Below, piece after piece: positions 1 to 5,035 of a stretch of 5,763 bases of DNA. Below the pieces are notes generated by a model that saw nothing but the letters and a program-made list of their open reading frames with translations, made no database searches and was not told the DNA's origin. Within the stretch, counting starts at the first letter, position 1, and each line of letters starts with the position of its first letter. Source of the stretch: Candidatus Dormiibacterota bacterium (GTDB taxonomy: Bacteria; Chloroflexota; Dormibacteria; Aeolococcales; Aeolococcaceae); assembly GCA_955651875.1 (NCBI GenBank), contig CATPAP010000274.1, positions 1-5,763 on the forward strand. The letters are read 5' to 3'. Made by a program: the position numbers and the translations under genes.

Positions 1-950
1 ACGCCGACCTCACGGCCGTCCTGGAGGACGCGATGGCCGTGACGCGCGATGGTGCGCGGAGCCAGGCGCAGGCCCGCGAATCGACGCGGCGGCGACTCGC
101 GCAGGGTTCGCAGCGCGGCGGAGCCGATGAAGTCGCCCTTGTCGAGCTTCACCGTCCAGCCGAGGCCGCAGCTGTAGGGGTCGGTGTCGTCGTCCATGTC
201 CTGCCCGTACAGGCGCAGGCCCGCCTCGAGTCGCAGCGTGTCGCGTGCCCCGAGTCCAGCCGGGACCAGGCCGTGCGCCGCGCCGGCCTCGGCGAGCGCG
301 TCCCAGAGGCGTCCCGCGGCATCGGCCGAGATGAGGATCTCGAAACCGTCCTCGCCGGTGTAGCCGGTTCGCGAGATGCGCTGTGCCACCGCGTCGGTGA
401 TGCCGGCGAGCGCCACCCCGTCGGAGAAGAACGGCCGGAGCTCGTGCAACGGCGTGCCGCCGTCGAGCACGGCCATCGGTTCGAGGATCGTCACCGCAGC
501 AGGCCCCTGCACGGCGATCAGCGCCGACTCGTCACTGACGTCGCGCAACTGCACCTCGCCAGTGAGATGCTCACGCATCCAGGCGACGTCCTTCTCTCGA
601 GTCGACGCGTTGACCACGATGACGAAGTCGCGACTGTCGCCGATGCGGGTCACGATGAGGTCGTCGATGATCCCTCCGGCGTCGTTGCACATGACCGTGT
701 AGCGCGACTGCCCACCCTGGAGACTGCCGACGTCGTTGGTCACCAGCTTGTTGACCCACGCCGCGGCGTCCGGGCCTTCGACGAGCACCTCACCCATGTG
801 GCTGACGTCGAACATGCCGGCCCGCTCGCGCACGGCGAGGTGCTCGTCGCGGATCCCGGTGTACTGCAAGGGCATGTCGAAGCCCGCGAAGTCCACCATC
901 CGCGCGCCTGCGGCGACGTGGCGGTCAAACAGCGGCGTGCGACGGCCCAT
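1..950 (-). CDS. gcvT: Aminomethyltransferase (glycine cleavage system T protein), C-terminus cut by window edge
   Basis: GcvT transfers the methylene group from the aminomethyl-lipoyl H protein to tetrahydrofolate, releasing ammonia, in the cytosolic glycine cleavage complex. Translating the complement from the ATG at 948-950 gives 316 residues with no stop before the left edge; the family is usually about 360-370 long, so roughly 50 C-terminal residues are missing. Seen in order: the N-terminal RRTPLFDRHVAAGARMVDF stretch, the MFDVSHMGE block (residues 46-53), NDAGGIIDDLIV (89-100), whose Asp96 matches the catalytic Asp of characterised T proteins, then SRTGYTGEDGFEI, and the GLGARDTLRLEAGLRLYGQD folate-domain block. 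The start is chosen because family members begin just before RRTPLxDRH. No convincing Shine-Dalgarno precedes it, and a -10-like TAGACT lies only 10 bases upstream, so the mRNA may be leaderless. It is transcribed away from the acylase gene; other gcv genes, if present, lie outside the window. Confidence 0.96.
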   Translation of the reverse strand, partial: MGRRTPLFDRHVAAGARMVDFAGFDMPLQYTGIRDEHLAVRERAGMFDVSHMGEVLVEGPDAAAWVNKLVTNDVGSLQGGQSRYTVMCNDAGGIIDDLIVTRIGDSRDFVIVVNASTREKDVAWMREHLTGEVQLRDVSDESALIAVQGPAAVTILEPMAVLDGGTPLHELRPFFSDGVALAGITDAVAQRISRTGYTGEDGFEILISADAAGRLWDALAEAGAAHGLVPAGLGARDTLRLEAGLRLYGQDMDDDTDPYSCGLGWTVKLDKGDFIGSAALRTLRESPPRRFAGLRLAPRTIARHGHRVLQDGREVG

Positions 951-960
951 CAGGCTCGCG

Positions 961-966
961 AGTCTA
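961..966 (-). promoter_or_regulatory. Candidate -10 element for gcvT (possible leaderless transcript)
   Basis: Read on the minus strand this is TAGACT, fitting the TAnnnT pattern common in high-GC actinobacteria. Ten bases separate it from the gcvT ATG, so transcription would begin only a few bases before, or at, the start codon. There is no ribosome-binding site in the gap, which agrees with a leaderless mRNA. I see no good -35 match. This is inference from position and a short motif only. Confidence 0.35.
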
Positions 967-1004
967 GGGGCTCGGCGTTGCCCTGGTGGTGCGACCCCGG
1001 CCGC

Positions 1005-1010
1005 TACCAT
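1005..1010 (+). promoter_or_regulatory. Candidate -10 element for the acylase operon
   Basis: TACCAT fits TAnnnT and lies 27 bases before the acylase ATG, giving an expected leader of about 20 bases that still contains the ribosome-binding site at 1027-1033. A TTGCCC at 978-983 resembles a -35 box, but the spacer of 21 bases is too long for a standard sigma-70 promoter. It is supported only by motif and position in the 87-base divergent gap, which holds nothing else I recognise. Confidence 0.3.
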
Positions 1011-1026
1011 CCAGCCCGGTTGGGAT

Positions 1027-1033
1027 GAGGAGA
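1027..1033 (+). promoter_or_regulatory. Shine-Dalgarno of the acylase gene
   Basis: GAGGAGA lies 4 bases before the ATG at 1038, with its GAGG core 7 bases away. It is the best ribosome-binding site in the window and fixes the acylase start. By contrast, the two downstream genes of the same operon have only weak sites. Confidence 0.6.
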
Positions 1034-1037
1034 CCGG

Positions 1038-3473
1038 ATGATCGCCGTCGTCGCCGTCGCTGCCGTCGCTGCCGTCGCCGCTGTCGCTGCTGTCCTGGTC
1101 GCCGCCGCCCTGGCCGTGGTGCTCAGGCTGCGTTCCCACCTGCCCCCCCCCCGCGGCACGCTGACCCTTCCCGGGCTCCACGACCCGGTCACAGTGGTGC
1201 GCGATCGAGCGGGCGTTGCCCACGTCGACGCCGAGTCGATGGAGGACGCCTCGTTCGCCATGGGGGTCGTCCACGCCCAGGAGAGGCTCTGGCAGCTCGA
1301 CCTCACCCGTCGCGTCGCGTCCGGCCGGATCAGCGAGATCGCCGGCCAGGACGGGCTTCTCGCGGACCGTTTCCTGCGCCGCGTCGGTCTGCGCCGCATC
1401 GCCGAGGAGGAGGCCGAGCTGCTCGAGGGTGAGGCGAGGACGATGCTCGAGGCCTACGCGGCGGGCGTCAATGCGGTGATCGAGGACGGCGGACGGTTGC
1501 CCGTCGAGTTCTCGCTGCTGCGCACGCGTCCGCAGCCGTGGCGCCCGGTCGACAGCATCGCCTGCGCCAAGCTGCTCGCGCTCGGGCTCAGCCTCAACTG
1601 GGACAGCGAGGTGCAGAGGATGCGCCTGGTGCGCGCCGTCGGTGCAGAGGTGGCCGCTCGGCTCGAGCTGACCTACCCGGAGAGCAACCCGACCATCCTG
1701 GCCGCGACCGCCGCCACGGCGGGGCCCCGCGCCGGCGACGAGCTTCTCGAGCTCTACCGTCACGCCGCCAGCTGGATGCCCAGCGCGGTGGGCGCCAGCA
1801 ACGCCTGGGCGGTGGCCGCCTCTCGGACGACGACGGGCCGCCCCATCCTGTGCAACGACCCTCACCTCGAACCGTCGGTGCCGTCGGTGTGGTTCGCAGC
1901 CCACGTCCGCGTCGCTGCCGACTTCGAGACCACCGGGGTGACTCTGCCGGGCCAACCATTCCCGATCATCGGCCACAACCGGCACATCGCGTGGGGATAC
2001 ACCAACTCCTTCGTCGACGCCCAGGACCTCGTCGTCGAGCAGTTCGACTCGCCTGCCGGCAACCGCTACCGCACCGAGAACGGCTGGCAGCAGTCACGAA
2101 TCGCGCGCGAGGTCATTCGCGTCAAGGACGGTGCCGATGAGGTCGAGGAGGTCATCATCACCAGGCACGGACCGGTCGTGGATCGCTCTGACGACGCGGC
2201 GGCGGGTCACTGGCTCGGCCTCGCCCTGCAGTGGACGGCGCTGACCCCGGCGTGCGCGGCTCAGGCCGCACTCGACCTGCAGCGCGCAACCGACTGGACC
2301 GGCTTCCGCCGCGCCTTCGCCACCCTCGACGCACCGTCGCAGAACGCCGTCTACGCCGATGTCGACGGGCACATCGGCTACTTCTGCAACGGTCGCATCC
2401 CGGTCCGCCGTCGCCGCCCGTCGGGACTGCCGGAAGCGGGCTGGGACGGCGGGATGCTGTGGCAGCGCTTCCTGACCATCGACGAGGCGCCGCAGGCGTT
2501 GGACCCCCCCGAGGGCCTGGTGATCACCGCCAACAATCGCGTCGTCGGGCCGGCCTTCCCGCACTACATTGCCAACGATTACATGGCCGGCTATCGCGCG
2601 CGGCGGCTGCATGAGCTCCTCGACCGCGATCGCATGGACGCGTCGTACATGCGCAAGGTCCAGCTCGACGTCGTTTCGCCTCCCGCCGAGCAGGTGGCCG
2701 CGCTGCTCGCCGGGGTGCGCTGCAGCGGCAAGGCTGCGGAATTGATGCGCCGGCGGCTGGCCGCGTGGGACGGCCGCATGGCGCCGGGCCTCATCGAGCC
2801 CACCCTGTACGAGGCGTTCATGCTCAGGCTCGCAGAGCACGCCCTGAGGCCGCTCTGCGGCGACGCCTGGGGCATCGCCGCGGGCGTCGACCTCAGCCAC
2901 ACCCTGGTCGGATATCCGGGCAACCTCGCGGGCCGGGCCACACCGATGCTCGTCGAGCGTTGGGCGTCGGGCGACCAGGCGATCTTCGACGGCCGCACCA
3001 CGTGGGGCGAAGTGGCGGCGCGCGCGGTCGAGGACGCCGTCGCCGACCTGAGCAGCAGCCTGGGCCACCTCCGGCGCTGGCGCTGGGGGCGGGTGCATCG
3101 CATCCGACTGCAACACCCGCTGGCGGTGCGACGCATGCTGCGCCCGCTTCTCAACGCACCGGCAATCACGGTCGGCGGCGGCGTCGACACCGTGATGGCC
3201 ACGGGCTTTCCCCCCGGCAAAGGCTTCGCGACCACGCTCTTCGCGCCGTCGTGGCGCCAGGTCTTCGACGTCGGCAATTGGGAGACGGGCTGTAGCGGCG
3301 TGCTCTACCCGGGACAGTCGGGACACCGCGCCTCGCGCCACCACCACGACCTGTCGAAGCGGTGGCTGCGCAATCGCCAGTTCGCGCTGTCGTGGGGCGA
3401 CGCGGCCTTTCGCGGCCGCGAGCTGCAGCTGATACCCGCCGAGCGCGGTCTCATCGCGCAGTCGCGCCTATGA
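1038..3473 (+). CDS. Membrane-anchored penicillin acylase family protein (Ntn hydrolase, peptidase family S45)
   Basis: This is an amidohydrolase of the penicillin/cephalosporin/acyl-homoserine-lactone acylase superfamily; the substrate cannot be read from sequence. The 811 residues are full length for the family. Residues 1-32 are a hydrophobic Val/Ala segment followed by Arg residues, best read as an uncleaved signal anchor that places the enzyme outside the membrane. The alpha-chain part includes the VxxDxxGVxHVxA block (about 52-65) and GVVHAQERLWQLDLTRR (76-92). Autocleavage is predicted before Ser254 in GASNAWAV (252-259), making Ser254 beta-Ser1. His276 in NDPHL then falls at beta position 23, as in cephalosporin and homoserine-lactone acylases (E. 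coli penicillin G acylase has Gln there). Asn436 in SQNAVYADVDGHIGY is the likely oxyanion Asn, and PGQSGH (758-763) is the usual C-terminal motif. The gene starts a probable operon, 9 bases ahead of the next gene. Oddities are a 9-bp tandem repeat in the anchor and a run of ten C after it. Confidence 0.93.
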   Translation: MIAVVAVAAVAAVAAVAAVLVAAALAVVLRLRSHLPPPRGTLTLPGLHDPVTVVRDRAGVAHVDAESMEDASFAMGVVHAQERLWQLDLTRRVASGRISEIAGQDGLLADRFLRRVGLRRIAEEEAELLEGEARTMLEAYAAGVNAVIEDGGRLPVEFSLLRTRPQPWRPVDSIACAKLLALGLSLNWDSEVQRMRLVRAVGAEVAARLELTYPESNPTILAATAATAGPRAGDELLELYRHAASWMPSAVGASNAWAVAASRTTTGRPILCNDPHLEPSVPSVWFAAHVRVAADFETTGVTLPGQPFPIIGHNRHIAWGYTNSFVDAQDLVVEQFDSPAGNRYRTENGWQQSRIAREVIRVKDGADEVEEVIITRHGPVVDRSDDAAAGHWLGLALQWTALTPACAAQAALDLQRATDWTGFRRAFATLDAPSQNAVYADVDGHIGYFCNGRIPVRRRRPSGLPEAGWDGGMLWQRFLTIDEAPQALDPPEGLVITANNRVVGPAFPHYIANDYMAGYRARRLHELLDRDRMDASYMRKVQLDVVSPPAEQVAALLAGVRCSGKAAELMRRRLAAWDGRMAPGLIEPTLYEAFMLRLAEHALRPLCGDAWGIAAGVDLSHTLVGYPGNLAGRATPMLVERWASGDQAIFDGRTTWGEVAARAVEDAVADLSSSLGHLRRWRWGRVHRIRLQHPLAVRRMLRPLLNAPAITVGGGVDTVMATGFPPGKGFATTLFAPSWRQVFDVGNWETGCSGVLYPGQSGHRASRHHHDLSKRWLRNRQFALSWGDAAFRGRELQLIPAERGLIAQSRL
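1056..1091 (+). repeat. 9-bp tandem repeat encoding Val-Ala-Ala in the membrane anchor
   Basis: Four consecutive units of GTCGCYGCY run in frame (1056-1064, 1065-1073, 1074-1082, 1083-1091); the first two are identical and the other two differ only at third codon positions. They encode four Val-Ala-Ala units in the N-terminal hydrophobic segment of the acylase. Gain or loss of a unit would lengthen or shorten the anchor by three residues without breaking the frame. Confidence 0.85.
1143..1152 (+). repeat. Homopolymer run of ten C within the acylase gene
   Basis: Ten consecutive C cover the codons for Pro36-Pro38 and the first base of Arg39, directly after the membrane anchor. A change of one base would shift the frame before any catalytic part of the enzyme. 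The downstream frame agrees with the acylase family to the end, so the run length shown here gives an intact gene. Confidence 0.9.
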
Positions 3474-3474
3474 T

Positions 3475-3493
3475 CGCGAGCGATGATCTCGCG
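3475..3493 (+). other. Small hairpin with the start codon of the second operon gene in its loop
   Basis: CGCGAG (3475-3480) and CTCGCG (3488-3493) are perfect inverted repeats, with a 7-base loop CGATGAT that holds the ATG at 3483-3485. The stem begins 2 bases after the acylase TGA. In RNA this could display the start codon or hinder ribosome access, or it may be a chance result of high GC content. Confidence 0.4.
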
Positions 3494-4151
3494 CAGGCAG
3501 TCCCGTGCAGATCAGGCGGGAATGCTCCGCGGATGCTGTTTCGGACTCGCCCTGGTCGTCGTGCTCGTCGCCTCGACGGTCTTCGTCACCGTCCGCGCGC
3601 TCGCCGCCCCCGACCTCGGACCACCGCCCGCAGGTACGGCGCACGGCGGCAGTGAGGCCGTCGTCGCGGCTGCCCTCGCGGGTTACGCGACCACGCAGTT
3701 GGTCATCGGGGAGCACGCGGTCGTGATCCTCAGCGAGCGCGACCTCACCGTCATCGCCCAGGCCCGCAACCCGTCGCCCGATCGCTTCCGCAATCCGCAG
3801 GCACGCATCCGCGACGGCGACGTGGTGGTGTCCGCCGACACCAGCGTGGGCCCGTTCGGTGTCACCGCGGTGGCGAAGTTCCAGCTCATCCTCGGCGAGA
3901 CACCGTCCGCCACACAGATCACCGCGCAGGCGGTCGATTACGAGGTCGGCCAGCTCGGGGTGCCGGGCTTTGTCGGCGACCGGCTCGACCCGCGCGGGTC
4001 GGCGACGCTCAACCTCACCGCCCTCTTCGCGTCCAATCCCGTGCTGGAGACGCTGTCACATTCGATGGACTGCCTCTCCGTGCAACCGGATGGCGTGCAC
4101 GTCGGCTTCCACCGTCCCACCACCTCTGATCTCGGCGCGTCGTGCACGTGA
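3483..4151 (+). CDS. Single-pass membrane-anchored extracytoplasmic protein, family uncertain (resembles DUF2993/DUF2140-type lipid-binding-like proteins)
   Basis: I do not recognise this 222-residue protein with certainty. A basic N-terminus (RRQSR) is followed by one hydrophobic segment at about residues 17-37, then an Ala/Pro/Gly linker and a domain of about 170 residues predicted outside the membrane. The alternating pattern around FRNPQARIRDGDVVVSAD and the later VGQLGVPGFVGDRL recall DUF2993 (LmeA-like) and DUF2140 (YpmS-like) proteins, in which a C-terminal LPLPGF-type element follows long beta strands. This likeness is by eye only. Cys197 and Cys221, the second one residue from the end, could form a disulfide. 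It follows the acylase stop by 9 bases, so co-expression is likely. The start is open: ATG 3483 has a weak ribosome-binding site, while ATG 3522 (residue 14) has AGG five bases upstream and would start just ahead of the membrane segment. Confidence 0.8.
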   Translation: MISRRQSRADQAGMLRGCCFGLALVVVLVASTVFVTVRALAAPDLGPPPAGTAHGGSEAVVAAALAGYATTQLVIGEHAVVILSERDLTVIAQARNPSPDRFRNPQARIRDGDVVVSADTSVGPFGVTAVAKFQLILGETPSATQITAQAVDYEVGQLGVPGFVGDRLDPRGSATLNLTALFASNPVLETLSHSMDCLSVQPDGVHVGFHRPTTSDLGASCT

Positions 4152-4192
4152 CCCGCGCGCCAGAATCGGGGCTCCTGGAATCGCCGGAGTGA
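4148..4192 (+). CDS. Possible 14-codon coupling mini-ORF between the membrane protein gene and the nif3-like gene
   Basis: A GTG at 4148-4150 overlaps the TGA of the upstream gene (GTGA, 4148-4151). It opens a frame encoding MTRAPESGLLESPE that ends in TGA at 4190-4192, which in turn overlaps the GTG start of the nif3-like gene (GTGA, 4189-4192). It therefore fills the 37-base gap exactly and could let terminating ribosomes pass from one gene to the next. No peptide function is suggested. A chance arrangement is quite possible. Confidence 0.25.
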   Translation: MTRAPESGLLESPE

Positions 4193-4202
4193 GACTCCAG
4201 GA
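4173..4202 (+). other. Inverted repeat around the nif3-like start codon
   Basis: TCCTGGA (4173-4179) pairs perfectly with TCCAGGA (4196-4202) across a 16-base loop. The loop holds the GTG start at 4189-4191, and the left arm covers most of the only Shine-Dalgarno-like bases, TGGAA at 4176-4180. If it forms in the mRNA it would mask ribosome binding until an upstream ribosome opened it, which fits translational coupling. Stem length is modest, and chance cannot be excluded. Confidence 0.35.
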
Positions 4203-5019
4203 CATCCTCGAGCTGTCCGCGCAGATGGCGGGGTGCGACTCTGTGCCCGCGGATTCGCAGGTGTACGTCGAGGCGCAGGGCGACGTGCGTCGCGTGCTCG
4301 TCGGCGTCGACATCACGCTGGCCGAGGTTCTCTGGGCGCAGCAGAACGGCTTCGATGCGGTCATCGCTCACCACCCGCTCGGGGACCGGGCGCGCACACG
4401 GTTCGCGGAGGTCGTCCACCGCCAGATCGAGCAGATGGGAGCAGAGGGGATTCCGCGTGAGACGGCGGAGCGCGCCGTGACGGCACGGCTCGAGGCGATC
4501 CACCGCAGCACCCATATGAGCAATGTCAACGCCGTCGTCGACAGCGCGCGCCTCTTCGGAATGCCGCTGTGCAACGTGCATCTTGCCTGCGACATCATCG
4601 GCCGCAACGCGATCATCGACATGCTTCGTCGGCGCGCCACCGACGGCGCCACCGTCGGGGACGCCATCGAGTGGTTCGATGACTTTCCCGAGTACGCACG
4701 CGGCCACGCGCGACCGGAGGCGTGGGTCGGCTCTCCTGCCAACGCCCTGGGCCGCTGGACGGTCGCCATGGCGGGCGGCACCAACGGCGGCTTCCCCGTG
4801 TTCAACGCGTACTTCCACGCAGGCGTCGACACCATCTTCGCGATGCATATCGCCGAGGACGAACTACAGCGGCTGCGCGGCGCAGCGGACCAGGACGACA
4901 CCCTGGTCATCACCGGCCACATAACCACCGACAGCATCGGCATCAACGTGCTCATCGGCGCACTCGAGGAACACGGCATCGAGGTGGTGCGCACCAGCGG
5001 GGTCGTCGCGCCCGCCTAG
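4189..5019 (+). CDS. Nif3-like (DUF34 / GTP cyclohydrolase I type 2-like) dinuclear metal-centre protein
   Basis: Nif3-family proteins are cytosolic, bind two metal ions and often form toroidal oligomers; their reaction is not settled. The 276 residues are close to the family's usual length of about 250-280. The expected ligand pattern is present: Asp41 in GVDIT, His61-His62 in AHHPLG, His131 and Asp135 in HLACD (in place of the common HTNLD), and His244 with Asp248 in GHITTD, where many members have His and Glu with the same spacing. From memory, a Nif3 subgroup that begins with a KLQEIYELA-like stretch and ends in GHMASDS fits better than the YbgI type. The GTG start at 4189 is chosen because RLQDILELSAQM matches that N-terminus and no other start is in frame just upstream; its ribosome-binding site (TGGAA) is weak. 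It is the last gene of the operon and stops 2 bases from the converging GH15 gene. Confidence 0.9.
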   Translation: MRLQDILELSAQMAGCDSVPADSQVYVEAQGDVRRVLVGVDITLAEVLWAQQNGFDAVIAHHPLGDRARTRFAEVVHRQIEQMGAEGIPRETAERAVTARLEAIHRSTHMSNVNAVVDSARLFGMPLCNVHLACDIIGRNAIIDMLRRRATDGATVGDAIEWFDDFPEYARGHARPEAWVGSPANALGRWTVAMAGGTNGGFPVFNAYFHAGVDTIFAMHIAEDELQRLRGAADQDDTLVITGHITTDSIGINVLIGALEEHGIEVVRTSGVVAPA

Positions 5020-5035
5020 GGCTAGGACAGGCGCG
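5007..5035. terminator. Candidate bidirectional hairpin terminator over the convergent stop codons
   Basis: An outer stem CGCGCC/GGCGCG (5007-5012 with 5030-5035) encloses an inner stem CCTAG/CTAGG (5015-5019 with 5022-5026), separated by a small internal loop of 2 and 3 bases. The inner arms contain the TAG stop of the nif3-like gene (5017-5019) and the complementary TAG stop of the GH15 gene (5022-5024). No T-run follows on either strand, so it would have to act as a U-less hairpin. The structure is seen in the sequence; terminator function is inferred. Confidence 0.5.

Noticed and set aside
978..1010. TTGCCC as the -35 partner of TACCAT
   Set aside because: The spacer of 21 bases is too long for a normal sigma-70 promoter, so only the -10-like element was kept, at low confidence.
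33..1028. 331-codon open frame on the plus strand opposite gcvT
   Set aside because: The minus strand encodes a clear GcvT throughout. The plus-strand translation has no recognisable domain and is the usual antisense open frame of a GC-rich gene.
2504..2510. Run of seven C in the acylase gene
   Set aside because: It is short and expected in Asp-Pro-Pro codons at this base composition. The frame continues with good family similarity.
2094..3347. 417-codon open frame on the minus strand inside the acylase gene
   Set aside because: Its translation is rich in Arg, Ala and His without any family motif, while the plus strand carries the acylase motifs continuously.
3470..3655. ATG at 3470 overlapping the acylase stop as ATGA, a possible coupled start
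   Set aside because: It opens an Arg-rich frame of about 60 codons with no membrane segment or motif. The frame starting at 3483 gives a sensible anchored protein instead.
3859..4188. Upstream extension of the nif3-like reading frame across the preceding gene
   Set aside because: The extension is Arg/Ser/Pro-rich and overlaps the preceding gene in another frame. Family similarity begins at RLQDILEL right after the GTG at 4189.
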